From: Ruminococcus flavefaciens | GTDB taxonomy: Bacteria; Bacillota; Clostridia; Oscillospirales; Ruminococcaceae | Length of the DNA stretch: 52,182 nt | Assembly (NCBI GenBank): GCA_002309635.1 | Contig: DBXO01000013.1 | Coordinates: 1,167 to 53,348, forward strand | Direction: 5' to 3' | Shown: in pieces, positions 8,295 through 16,420 of the stretch | Layout of the letters: the number at the start of each line of letters is the position of its first letter | How positions within the stretch are numbered: the first letter of the stretch is position 1 | Notes under the pieces: model-generated | Told to the model about the DNA's origin: nothing | Seen by the model: only the letters and a program-made list of their open reading frames with translations | Database searches by the model: none | Position numbers and translations under genes: made by a program

Positions 8295-8390
8295 TTACAT
8301 TCTTTTAAATGGTATACATCTGTTTACGCATTTGCAGTATTCTTCGTACTCCTGCCCGTAAAGCTCATGCAGCCATTTTTCCCTCATCAT
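8295..8390 (-). pseudogene. C-terminal remnant of an isoprenylcysteine/phospholipid-type methyltransferase
   Basis: The minus strand encodes 31 residues, including REKWLHELYGQEYEEYCKC, ending IPFKRM and a stop. This matches the conserved C-terminal helix of ICMT/PEMT-like membrane methyltransferases (R-E-E-x-L-x-x-x-F/Y-G-x-x-Y-x-x-Y). The transmembrane part, normally 120-150 residues, is absent. It could be a translated short peptide because it starts with ATG-ATG, but I see no ribosome site. Confidence 0.55.
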
Positions 8391-8420
8391 TACACCCTAT
8401 CAATGCATTAAGCACTATGC

Positions 8421-9206
8421 TCACTTCTTTCCCACAAGCAGTGATGAACCGCTCAGTCCGAGAACTTTTGCTTCTCCCTTTGACATGAACATACCGTCTG
8501 CAGTGTCGATCAGCTCAACGACTTCATAGCCCTCGTTATAAAGTTCGTTTATGAATTGCTGCATATCACCATAGCGAGCCTTTGACATAATGTCATGTAT
8601 TGCAAATGTGCCGCCTTTTTTCAGCACACGCAGAGTTTCACGGAGAAGCTCCTGTTTGTTTACTCCTGTGATATTATGGTAAACATAATTGCTTGTAACT
8701 GCGTCAAAAAATTCATCGGGATAATCCAGCCTGCAGGCGTCACCCTGATGAAATTCCGTATTCTGAACACCCTCAGAATCAGAATTATCCTCGCAGAGCT
8801 GCTGGCTGAACGATGCATATTCCTTGCCCCAGCGATCTATACCGACCATTCTGCCCTGCGGATTTCGCTTTGCACAAGCAATGGTCAGCGCACCGCTTCC
8901 GCAGCCTACATCAAGTCCGATACCGCCTTCGGGCAGCGTGATATATTTCGCAGTACCCTCGACGATTGCTTTTGAAAGCTGTCGGTTGCCGTTGTATGAG
9001 AATTTACAGTGTGCATAAATGCTCCACGCCGCCATAGCACCGCAGACAAGTGTGCCTGCGCCTGCCGTTCCGACAAGAACTTTTTTCAGCTTCGGATCTA
9101 TATCCAAACATATCAGGGCTGCTGTTCCGGCACCAAGAAAAGCCGTTCCCGCGGTCAATGCAGTTATCATTCCGTTTGGTACCCAGTTCTTATAATTTGT
9201 ACTCAT
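8421..9206 (-). CDS. Membrane-anchored class I SAM-dependent methyltransferase
   Basis: 261 aa from ATG 9206, chosen because AAAGGAG lies 9 bases upstream. Two hydrophobic helices (residues about 8-55) precede a Rossmann methyltransferase domain with motif I IGLDVGCGSGAL, the acidic residue of VGIDRW, and the post-motif LRVLKKGGTFAIHDI. The substrate is unknown. It is 25 bases downstream of the ECF-like gene and probably translated from the same mRNA. The N-terminal membrane hairpin suggests it acts at the membrane, possibly on a lipid-soluble or transported compound. Confidence 0.85.
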   Translation of the reverse strand: MSTNYKNWVPNGMITALTAGTAFLGAGTAALICLDIDPKLKKVLVGTAGAGTLVCGAMAAWSIYAHCKFSYNGNRQLSKAIVEGTAKYITLPEGGIGLDVGCGSGALTIACAKRNPQGRMVGIDRWGKEYASFSQQLCEDNSDSEGVQNTEFHQGDACRLDYPDEFFDAVTSNYVYHNITGVNKQELLRETLRVLKKGGTFAIHDIMSKARYGDMQQFINELYNEGYEVVELIDTADGMFMSKGEAKVLGLSGSSLLVGKK

Positions 9207-9231
9207 TTTTAACACTCCTTTAATAGAAAAA

Positions 9232-9804
9232 TCATTTTTCAAATCTGAACAGTTTTTTCGTTATAGTGTAAATCACAACAGCAACAGCTATTCCAATTAT
9301 CAATACAACAGGAAATGCCCATGCAGGGCTGCAATTCATTAGTGTGTCCGCATAACCGCTCGGCATCTCTTCAACAGCACACTCATAGGTATAATCACGA
9401 TTGAACCATATCTGTCCATAGTATCCAAATGCAGAAAATGTCATAATGACCGAAGCAATCAAGTTGCCTGTTGAGATATACTTAAATGCCAAGCGGATAA
9501 ATTCCGCAAGCACTGCAATAACTATGACAGGGACACAGTGCCACAGATTTGCGTCCTGCATCGCAAAGAACGTAACAAGCATTCCGAGTGACAGACAGCA
9601 AGCGACTCCAAACGCTTTAATTTTATCAAAGGCTTTTGCTGCAACACCTGTTACGAGCAATCCGGCGGTTATCTGATAGCAAACGAATAAAACCGGATGT
9701 ATCACCCCAAATACGCAGACTATAAACGACATCACAACGTAAAGGACAATATACAGAAGCATCCATAAAGCGTTTTTCTTGTTCCATTTCTTTTCAGAAT
9801 TCAT
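9232..9804 (-). CDS. ECF-type transporter S-component-like membrane protein (MptD/Trep_Strep-like)
   Basis: 190 aa from the second of two close ATGs (9804), the one 8 bases after AAGGAG. It has about five or six hydrophobic segments, the motif FSAFGYYGQIWFNRDYTYE near residue 125 and a short basic C-terminus. Length, topology and the YYGxIxFNRD stretch resemble substrate-binding S components of the MptD/Trep_Strep group, which work with an ECF transmembrane subunit and ATPases. No ECF-T subunit is present, so it is either an orphan using shared ECF modules or part of the decayed uptake locus. The family assignment is from memory. Confidence 0.6.
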   Translation of the reverse strand: MNSEKKWNKKNALWMLLYIVLYVVMSFIVCVFGVIHPVLFVCYQITAGLLVTGVAAKAFDKIKAFGVACCLSLGMLVTFFAMQDANLWHCVPVIVIAVLAEFIRLAFKYISTGNLIASVIMTFSAFGYYGQIWFNRDYTYECAVEEMPSGYADTLMNCSPAWAFPVVLIIGIAVAVVIYTITKKLFRFEK

Positions 9805-9806
9805 TA

Positions 9807-9872
9807 TCATTTCTCCTTATTGAAGTAGTTTTGTATCAGCCGCATCACTTCATTAAATGCGGCTTCAGGCAT
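9807..9872 (-). other. Possible 21-codon leader or remnant ORF overlapping the S-component start
   Basis: The minus strand reads MPEAAFNEVMRLIQNYFNKEK, with the stop inside the ATGATAATG of the S-component start. A further 20-codon ORF (9894-9956) starts right after the GNAT stop. Neither is recognisable. They may be the ends of a deleted gene or coupling peptides; coding status is uncertain. Confidence 0.25.
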
Positions 9873-9957
9873 GTCATTTATCTCCTGCTTTTATCATCGT
9901 ACCGTAAACAATACCGCAAATATTGCCATTTCTATGATAATGACAGGGATGCTCATA

Positions 9958-10587
9958 TCAATTTATACCTTCCTTGTTGTACATCAGATCATATATCTTA
10001 CAACCTGCTGCGGTTCGCGTCTGAACAAGCTTCATTCCGAGATGCACATATCTGTCGCATTTGCCCTTTGCATCTGTATCAAGTATGCAGGGACAGCCGT
10101 TTCTGTCTGCCATTTTATAGGCAAACTCCATAAGCTTCCGCATATATCCCTGTCCTTGATACTGTTCTGTAACAATCAGCATTTCAACCTTGACGTAGGG
10201 CTTCTTCTGCCTTTTCATCTGTATCTCGAGTGGCTTGATGTCACAGCCGCTGTTTGCATTTTTCAAAAATGAAAACAGTTTTCCCCAGCCGCCGAGCGCA
10301 TTTTTCATTCGTCGTGCCATTCTGACAATGCTTCGGAAATTCGGATGGTTTCCTTTTGTATCGGTGATGAGGATATATCCCTCTCCGTAATCGGTGCAGT
10401 AAAACGTTCCGCTTTCGATGCCAGCAATAACAAAGGACTTCATGTATTCGGTCATAGCCGATTTTGACGGAAAGAACGGCTTCAATCCGCCTTCATTGGG
10501 TTCATATGGGAAATCCCAGAACGACGCACCGATTAGTGCGGATATTTCATCTATTTTCTCTTTTGATAATGAGCGTACTTTTTTCAT
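9958..10587 (-). CDS. GNAT-family N-acetyltransferase
   Basis: 209 aa from ATG 10587, preceded by AGGAAAGG. The C-terminal half has the acetyl-CoA-binding pattern VEMLIVTEQYQGQGYMRKLM (the QGQG loop of motif A) followed by ADRNGCPCILDTDAKGKCDRYVHLGMK. The N-terminal 90 residues vary in this group and may bind substrate. The acceptor is unknown. It lies in the DtxR-linked operon, 49 bases after the Ppm1-type methyltransferase. Confidence 0.85.
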   Translation of the reverse strand: MKKVRSLSKEKIDEISALIGASFWDFPYEPNEGGLKPFFPSKSAMTEYMKSFVIAGIESGTFYCTDYGEGYILITDTKGNHPNFRSIVRMARRMKNALGGWGKLFSFLKNANSGCDIKPLEIQMKRQKKPYVKVEMLIVTEQYQGQGYMRKLMEFAYKMADRNGCPCILDTDAKGKCDRYVHLGMKLVQTRTAAGCKIYDLMYNKEGIN

Positions 10588-10636
10588 TGCTGTTCCTTTC
10601 CTCTGTGCATGGTCATTCTCGGAAATAATCGTAACG

Positions 10637-11434
10637 TTACCATCTGAAAGTTGCCCAGCGATCATTCATCTTAGGCAGTAACAGCGCAAAAAGCTTTGCC
10701 CGTATGCTGTACTTCTTCATCTCTTCATTGAAGCTGTGTTCCTCCACAAATTCTATTCCCTCTGTAAGATCAGCGATCTCCTTTCCCGAATCAGTGCCAG
10801 ACATGAAGTGCGCATTTGTATTTTTTACTGTATCGTGATGCTTTTCGCTTTTCTGCATTGCCTTGCAGTTCTGCTCAGCGATAAGTACACCGCCGTCAGG
10901 AAAATTGTTTTTCAGAACTTCAAGAAAAGTACGGATCTGATCGAGTGTCAGGTACATAAATAAGCCCTCAGCAATAAAAACAGGCTTGGATTTTCTGCCC
11001 ACAAGCGCTTCCTGTACCGTTTTACACCAGTCGCTTTCCAGTGCATTTCCTGCAATCATAGTTACACGTTCACGTTCAGTAAAAGCCTTTCTTCTTGCAG
11101 CGATAGAATCGGGAAGATCAAGATCGAACCACAGTATTTTGCCGTTGTCCACTCTTTCAAATCTGTTGTCAAATCCAGCGCCAACATTCACGATAACTGT
11201 ATCGGGAGCATTCTGAATGATTCCCTTTAGTTGGCGATCAAGCATGATTGTTCGTGCAATTACTCCTTCATGAGACATGAACTTATCATACGGAGTTGTA
11301 TCTATATTCAGCGCCTTTATGATCTCCACTGCTTTCCTGTCTTTGACACGAGCGTTTTTTCTGAGTGTTTCATTTGCCTTCACAGCAAGGGGAATAAGTG
11401 CAGTAGTCTGCACATCGCCTAATCTTAATTCCAT
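10637..11434 (-). CDS. Leucine carboxyl methyltransferase-family SAM methyltransferase
   Basis: 265 aa from ATG 11434, with AAAGGAG 9 bases upstream. The family markers are DTVIVNVGAGFDNRFERV (SAM motif I), WFDLDLPDSI and PVFIAEGLFMYL. Bacterial relatives (Ppm1/LCM/TcmP group) O-methylate carboxyl or hydroxyl groups of small molecules. Its target cannot be read. It is 20 bases downstream of the FtsX-type permease and forms part of the same transcript. Confidence 0.88.
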   Translation of the reverse strand: MELRLGDVQTTALIPLAVKANETLRKNARVKDRKAVEIIKALNIDTTPYDKFMSHEGVIARTIMLDRQLKGIIQNAPDTVIVNVGAGFDNRFERVDNGKILWFDLDLPDSIAARRKAFTERERVTMIAGNALESDWCKTVQEALVGRKSKPVFIAEGLFMYLTLDQIRTFLEVLKNNFPDGGVLIAEQNCKAMQKSEKHHDTVKNTNAHFMSGTDSGKEIADLTEGIEFVEEHSFNEEMKKYSIRAKLFALLLPKMNDRWATFRW

Positions 11435-11454
11435 AATAATTACTCCTTTAATAT

Positions 11455-13749
11455 TTATTCCATGCCTTTCAGCACTTCTACCATGTCTATTTTCTTTATT
11501 CTGCGCGAGAACATAAAGCTGACAAGTACGGATACAGTCATTACAAATATTGCTGCAATTATATACGTTGTCGGTGCAATATAGCATGGCCAGTCAACTG
11601 CGTCGCCGTTTGAGTCCATCATTGCCTGTAACGGTACACGTCCGAGGGGGAGTCCCAATATGCAGTCGACAATGGACAGCCACAGGTTTTGTGTAGAGAG
11701 CAGTCGGCGTATAGCGCTGCTCTTAAAGCCAAGAACCTTAAGTGTAGCAAATTCCTTTTCGCGCTCATTGAATGAAAGATTACCTGAATTGTAGAGAACG
11801 ATCACAATAAGCAGAACTGAGAATATTACCATGAAGTATACGAGCAGATTCATTATCTCCATCATCTTGTCAAACGCAGCGATAAGGTCTTTCATACTGT
11901 GAACAGCGGAAACACAGTCGTTATCGGCAATTTTTTCACAGTTGTTCTTCGATACCAGCATTACAGGACGGAACTTCATTCCTGCCTTTTCGTAATCCTC
12001 ACGCAGCATTGTAATTCCCGTTATATTCGGGTGGCGTGATATAAGTCCTATTTTACTCTCGTTCCATTCAGAACCTGTCGCTGTTTTCCAGTAAACCTTG
12101 TCTCCCTCTGAAAGTCCAAGCTTTTTTGCCTGTTTCATAGTCAGAGCAACAGTGCCTTTCTTTATGGGAGTTGTTCTGAGCTCTGTATCCGATACGCAGT
12201 AGAGCTGCTCACCCTCGGTAACTGCCAGTTTACAGCTTATAATACCGTCGGAAGTCGGGTGTTCCTTTGCTGCTATGGATACTGCTTCCATAGCTATAAG
12301 CTCGCCGCCTGTCTCGTTTTTCAGTTCCTCAGCCTCTTCGGGAGTACAGCTGTCATTGAGCAGCACCTGATACTCATAATTCTGGATATCATGGAAATAC
12401 CAGTCACGGACATAATCTACTGTGTCATAGGCACCAAGTCCAAGCTCCATTATCATCATACCCATGCAGGTGCCGAAAACTCCCATAAACGCTCTCATTT
12501 TAGAACGTGATATATCGCGGAGATTATACCTTACATTGAAACTGAGCTTCTTCCAGAACGGCAGCTTCTCAAAAATGCAGGGCTTTGCAGTCTTGGCAGC
12601 CGCAGGTCTGAGAGCTTCCGACGGATGTATCTTCAGTATCTGCTTGCAGCTAAGATAAGACGTTCCCGTACATATAAACACAAGAACCGCCGCAACTATG
12701 ATACTCTTATAGCTGAATCCCGGCTGCCAGTTCGGAAGAGTGTAGAACTGACTGAACATATTCACCATAAGTCTGCCGAATGTCAGTATACCGAGAATTA
12801 TTCCAAGGGTACAGCCAATCGTCGACAGTACAAAGCTGTAACTGAGATAGTGAGCAAGTATCTTTCGCTTTTTCATGCCGAGAGCGTTAAGCGTACCTAT
12901 CTGTGTTCTCTGCTGTGCTATCATACGTTTCATAGTGGTGATAATAACGAGCAGTGCAATAGCTACGAATACAAAAGAGAATATGTACGAAAAGCTGTCG
13001 TGCTGAACAAGCTCGTCCGAAAGCTGATACCAGCCGCGAATACTGTTCCTGTCGGCGAAATATGCGTAATTATCGCCAAGAGCATTTGCGATATCCTTTT
13101 CGTAGCTAAGTGCCTTGCCATTACAAGTAAATATCAGTTCGTTGTTGATACGCATTTCCTCTGGCAGGACTTTCTGCGATAAATAGGCAAATCCTATGTT
13201 ATGAAAATCCGTATCAGTATCAGTCGAGGCGCAGGCAAATTCATATTCTGGAGTAACGATAAGTCCCTTGACTTCTTTTTCAATGTCAAGTCCCATAACA
13301 TGAACTGTGAATTTGTCACCAACTTTTATTCCCCATGTCTCGGCAAACCGGCTGAACAGCCACAAACCGTTCTCGTCGTCTGCATTGAAGTCAGCACCTT
13401 CAACTGTACGCGGGATCGTCACATCAGCACTGTTCTGAAAATAGCAGTACATTTCCGCAGTGCTGTATTTTTCATCAGCTTTACCAAGCACCTCCGTGCG
13501 GCGCTGTACATCTTTGATACCGTTGATGTCTGCAATTCTTTTTGCATGTTCCTCATTAAAATCTGCACCGTATATCCAGCCGTCAGCAAAGTTTGAACTG
13601 TTTTCAAAATCGTTTCTTGCTTTGTTACCGCCTATGACATTTGCCTGAAATCCCGTATAGCACCACATTGCTATCAGTGACAGGATCATTATTGAAAAGA
13701 ACTGTGCAAAGTTTGCCTTGATGTCACGAAGCATTTTCCTTCTGAGCAT
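11455..13749 (-). CDS. ABC transporter permease, FtsX/MacB type
   Basis: 764 aa from ATG 13749; GAGGTG lies 6 bases upstream, while the in-frame GTG at 13758 would lack a site. The topology is one N-terminal helix (FFSIMILSLIAMWCYTG), a large extracellular domain (about 50-260), three helices of a first FtsX domain, a second extracellular domain (about 440-620) and a last set of three helices ending VEVLKGME. It partners the ATPase encoded 11 bases upstream. Such pairs export peptides, lipids or antibiotics, or act as mechanotransmitters rather than as channels. Confidence 0.9.
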   Translation of the reverse strand: MLRRKMLRDIKANFAQFFSIMILSLIAMWCYTGFQANVIGGNKARNDFENSSNFADGWIYGADFNEEHAKRIADINGIKDVQRRTEVLGKADEKYSTAEMYCYFQNSADVTIPRTVEGADFNADDENGLWLFSRFAETWGIKVGDKFTVHVMGLDIEKEVKGLIVTPEYEFACASTDTDTDFHNIGFAYLSQKVLPEEMRINNELIFTCNGKALSYEKDIANALGDNYAYFADRNSIRGWYQLSDELVQHDSFSYIFSFVFVAIALLVIITTMKRMIAQQRTQIGTLNALGMKKRKILAHYLSYSFVLSTIGCTLGIILGILTFGRLMVNMFSQFYTLPNWQPGFSYKSIIVAAVLVFICTGTSYLSCKQILKIHPSEALRPAAAKTAKPCIFEKLPFWKKLSFNVRYNLRDISRSKMRAFMGVFGTCMGMMIMELGLGAYDTVDYVRDWYFHDIQNYEYQVLLNDSCTPEEAEELKNETGGELIAMEAVSIAAKEHPTSDGIISCKLAVTEGEQLYCVSDTELRTTPIKKGTVALTMKQAKKLGLSEGDKVYWKTATGSEWNESKIGLISRHPNITGITMLREDYEKAGMKFRPVMLVSKNNCEKIADNDCVSAVHSMKDLIAAFDKMMEIMNLLVYFMVIFSVLLIVIVLYNSGNLSFNEREKEFATLKVLGFKSSAIRRLLSTQNLWLSIVDCILGLPLGRVPLQAMMDSNGDAVDWPCYIAPTTYIIAAIFVMTVSVLVSFMFSRRIKKIDMVEVLKGME

Positions 13750-13759
13750 TGCCGTCACC

Positions 13760-14461
13760 TCACCACTCGATATCGTTTACGGACAGCGGGTTCTCATTGG
13801 TCTTTACAGACTTTATCTTACCGTTCCTCATATGGATTATACGATTTGCACACTTTGCGATATCTGCATTATGTGTAACAAGAATCACTGTATTTCCATG
13901 CTCTGTGGAAAGCTTTTGCAGCAGATCAATGACCAGCTTTCCCGTTTCCGAATCAAGTGCGCCCGTAGGCTCATCGCCGAGGATTATCTTCGGATCTTTG
14001 GCAAGAGCTCTTGCAATAGATACTCTCTGCTGCTGACCGCCTGACATCTGCGTCGGAAATTTATTCTTCTGGTCGGCAAGTCCCACGCGCTCAAGCATTT
14101 CATCCGCACTGAGCGCAGATCTCTTTATGTCCTTGACAAGTGCTACATTTTCGTAAGCGGTAAGTCCTGGCAGAAGATTATAGAACTGGAATATGAAGCC
14201 GATAGTATCAGCTCGGTATTCCGAAAGCTGTTTATCGCTATATGAAGATATATCCTTGCCATCAACGATCACCTTGCCCTCCGTCGGTACGTCCATTCCT
14301 CCCAGCATATTCAGCACAGTGGACTTTCCGGCACCCGACTGTCCGAGTATGACTACAAATTCTCCTTTTTCTATGGTAAAGCTCACATGGTCTACTGCAA
14401 CCTGCTTTCCCTCACCTTTACCATAAATTTTTACTACGTTCTCGAATTCAACTGTTTTCAT
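13760..14461 (-). CDS. ABC transporter ATP-binding protein, LolD/MacB type
   Basis: 233 aa, ATG 14461 with GGAGGG 7 bases upstream. Walker A is GQSGAGKST, the Q-loop is FIFQFYNLLP, the signature is MSGGQQQRVSIARAL and Walker B is IILGDEPTGALD, all intact. It drives the FtsX-type permease that follows. It is 39 bases downstream of the DtxR-type regulator and so probably under its control. Confidence 0.93.
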   Translation of the reverse strand: MKTVEFENVVKIYGKGEGKQVAVDHVSFTIEKGEFVVILGQSGAGKSTVLNMLGGMDVPTEGKVIVDGKDISSYSDKQLSEYRADTIGFIFQFYNLLPGLTAYENVALVKDIKRSALSADEMLERVGLADQKNKFPTQMSGGQQQRVSIARALAKDPKIILGDEPTGALDSETGKLVIDLLQKLSTEHGNTVILVTHNADIAKCANRIIHMRNGKIKSVKTNENPLSVNDIEW

Positions 14462-14500
14462 ATATATCCCTCCAATTTGTTAGCTTTTGCAAACTTAATA

Positions 14501-14917
14501 TCAAAAAAATAAATCCTTCAATCTGTTATTTTCTTGCGATACTATCTCAGGATGCTTCTGAAAGAAAAAATCAAAAAGTGCTTTATATGACTCGTCGCAC
14601 ATACTATGCTCCATTTTACATGCATCGATTTTTGCATTTTCTTCTCCTACGCCCAGATATCTTAGCATATAAAAGAAAAAATAATATCTTCCTTTTATCT
14701 TTCTGGCAAGTTTCATTCCTTTTCTTGTCAGAATAATATGAGAACCGTTTATACCTTCAATGTATCCTTCTTTCTCCAGTTCGTGAACAGCTATACTGAC
14801 CGTTGGCTTTGAAACGCCAAGTTCTCCGACTATATCAATACCTCTGGCACTGCCGCACGATTCCTGAATTTTGAGTATAGTTCTAAGATAATTCTCCGTT
14901 TTTTCCTTACCGAGCAC
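14501..14917 (-). CDS. DtxR/MntR-family metal-dependent transcriptional regulator
   Basis: 138 aa, short for DtxR (about 140-230) but like MntR. I infer a GTG start at 14917 with GAAGGTG upstream; the next in-frame ATG would remove the DNA-binding domain. The winged helix is TENYLRTILKIQESCGSARG, then VSKPTVSIAVHELEKEGYI. The metal-binding helix carries CKMEHSMCDESYKAL, where Cys/Glu/His replace the usual E-x-x-C/D-H ligands in the expected place. There is no SH3 domain. It is first in the minus-strand accessory operon and probably represses it in response to Fe2+ or Mn2+. Confidence 0.87.
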   Translation of the reverse strand: MLGKEKTENYLRTILKIQESCGSARGIDIVGELGVSKPTVSIAVHELEKEGYIEGINGSHIILTRKGMKLARKIKGRYYFFFYMLRYLGVGEENAKIDACKMEHSMCDESYKALFDFFFQKHPEIVSQENNRLKDLFF

Positions 14918-14947
14918 TAAAACACCTTCTTTAATTGTATAATAATA

Positions 14948-14963
14948 GTTAGTACGTAATAAC
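14948..14963. promoter_or_regulatory. Candidate operator of the DtxR-type regulator
   Basis: GTTAGTACGTAATAAC is a 16-bp near-palindrome (7 of 8 positions pair) lying between the -10 box and the regulator start. Autoregulation by the DtxR-type protein is inferred. Confidence 0.45.
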
Positions 14964-14974
14964 TTAATATTAAG

Positions 14975-15003
14975 ATTATACCACTAAATATTTGTATTGT
15001 CAA
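14975..15003 (-). promoter_or_regulatory. Promoter of the DtxR-ABC-methyltransferase operon
   Basis: On the minus strand TTGACA, 17 bases, TATAAT: a perfect consensus, 58 bases before the GTG start. Confidence 0.85.
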
Positions 15004-15083
15004 CATGAATCATAAAAATGGGGAGTAAATGTAATAATGCTTGTGATTGCATTTCTCTCATAATATTGCGTAAGAACCAATAA

Positions 15084-15473
15084 GAACCTAACGCCTATTT
15101 GGACGAATATGCCAATGAAGTCGGCGGTGAGATCACTGCTGCTCCTGATGAAGTTCCTGCACGTATGAAAAAGCTTTTATCACAGTACAATGACATGAAA
15201 GAAGTCACTCTTGAAGATATAATCGACTTTCACTATCAGTTTGAGTCAATACATCCGTTCCAGGACGGCAACGGCAGAGTCGGCAGGCTTATCATGCTGA
15301 AAGAATGCCTGCGACATGATATAGTTCCGTTCATCATATCCGATGACCTGAAAATGTTCTACTATCGAGGCCTCAAGAACTGGGAACAGGAACGCGGATG
15401 GCTGACAGATACTGTATTGACCACACAGGATCGTTTCAAGGCTTATCTTGATTATTTTCAGATAAAGTATTAA
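15084..15473 (+). pseudogene. Truncated Fic-family protein
   Basis: About 129 codons after an in-frame TAA at 15081, with no ribosome site. It holds the Fic core HPFQDGNGRVGRL (AMP-transferase motif HxFxxGNGR) and the downstream helices to the natural C-terminus IKY. Fic proteins of this type are about 230-300 aa, and the N-terminal half with any inhibitory helix is missing. Fic enzymes transfer AMP or other nucleotides to protein Tyr/Ser/Thr. With no plausible start I regard it as a remnant, though a TTG at 15099 could in principle be used. Confidence 0.75.
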
Positions 15474-15492
15474 AATGAATATACACAAACAG

Positions 15493-15521
15493 TAAGTCCT
15501 CACAAATGTGAGGACTTATTT
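15493..15521 (+). terminator. Hairpin after the Fic remnant
   Basis: TAAGTCCTCACA and TGTGAGGACTTA form a perfect 12-bp stem with a 2-base loop, followed by TTTGCAT. The T-run is weak. Confidence 0.55.
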
Positions 15522-15749
15522 GCATATTGAGTTCAGTTGCCATTTTTCACAATCAATCGAAAAACTTACTGTGGACATTATTTTGAACATTATTCAAAAT
15601 TCGAACATCCTTTCTGATTTTCAGAATAGCTGACCTATACATCAAAAGTGAACCAAAGCTGAATAAAAATGGAAAAATAGCGGCTTTAGTGCTGCTCTCC
15701 ATATGATTAGTTAACTTCAGTGGTGATTTTGATTTATCAACTTCAATTG

Positions 15750-16135
15750 TCAAGTAACACTTACAGCACATTCTACGACGAACTTGCCGTCAGTTGTTTC
15801 GATACGAAGCTTTGTAGTACCCTTTTCTATACCTGTAATGGTTCCGCCTGTACATGAAGCTATGCTTGCATTTGCAATGGTCCATTTCAGGTCGGCAGTA
15901 GTATATCCCGACGAATATGAAGCCACTGTAATTCCGACGGTCTCGCCTTTTTTCACGCTGACATACGCTTTGTCAAGCTGTAGCGAACCGCTTATACCGG
16001 TTACTGTTGTCTGAGCAGTATCAAGTTCGTTGCTCACCGCATCGCTCAATTTAAAGAGATTGTTGCCAAACATAACCGGTCGAGCCAGATGAGTATATCC
16101 GTCATCATCGGTATACTTGCTTTCCTTAAATGAAT
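15750..16135 (-). pseudogene. Fragment of a secreted Ig-like (BIG2-type) repeat protein
   Basis: The minus strand is open well upstream of the only ATG (16073). It reads a region ending NNLFKLSDAVSNELDT and then one Ig-like domain: LQLDKAYVSVKKGETVGITV, LKWTIANASIASCTGG, TITGIEKGTTKLRIET and VVECAVSV, then a stop. This is the Big-2 fold pattern found in extracellular proteins of Clostridia. The N-terminal part and any signal peptide are missing. Confidence 0.6.
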
Positions 16136-16139
16136 TCGA

Positions 16140-16420
16140 TAGATATACCGTACCTGTAACAGAATATCCTGATGGATATGATTGGTTTGATGACTTTATC
16201 TGGACAACAGATAATGAAGAAATAGCCTATGTTGAAGAATACGGTGTTGTATATGGAATATCTAAAGGTCATACAACAGGCCGTGTCGTTTCTAAAGATG
16301 GTTTGTTCAGTCAAGAATTTGCAATTTTTGTCAATTAAATGCTCTATTGATTTGAACGACCTCTGGACACGTTGTAACAGAAGATGGTTTATACTATAAG
16401 GATTTCTCTGTTATCAGCGA
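16140..16420 (+). pseudogene. Opposing fragments of Ig-like repeats
   Basis: On the plus strand, FIWTTDNEEIAYVEEYGVVY, GISKGHTTGRVVSKDG and FSQEFAIFVN form the end of an Ig-like domain with a stop at 16338. About 15 bases on, another frame reads VVTEDGLYYKDFSVISD, which resembles the same terminal strand again. It is head-to-head with the minus-strand Ig fragment. These look like shuffled pieces of one or more repeat proteins. Confidence 0.5.

Noticed and set aside
11455..14461. Bacitracin-resistance (BceAB-like) system
   Set aside because: Bce-type permeases are about 650 aa with one extracellular domain and sit beside a two-component system; this permease has two large extracellular domains and a DtxR regulator.
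15553..15771. 72-codon minus-strand ORF next to the Ig-like fragment
   Set aside because: No ribosome site and no recognisable family; probably chance in AT-rich intergenic DNA.
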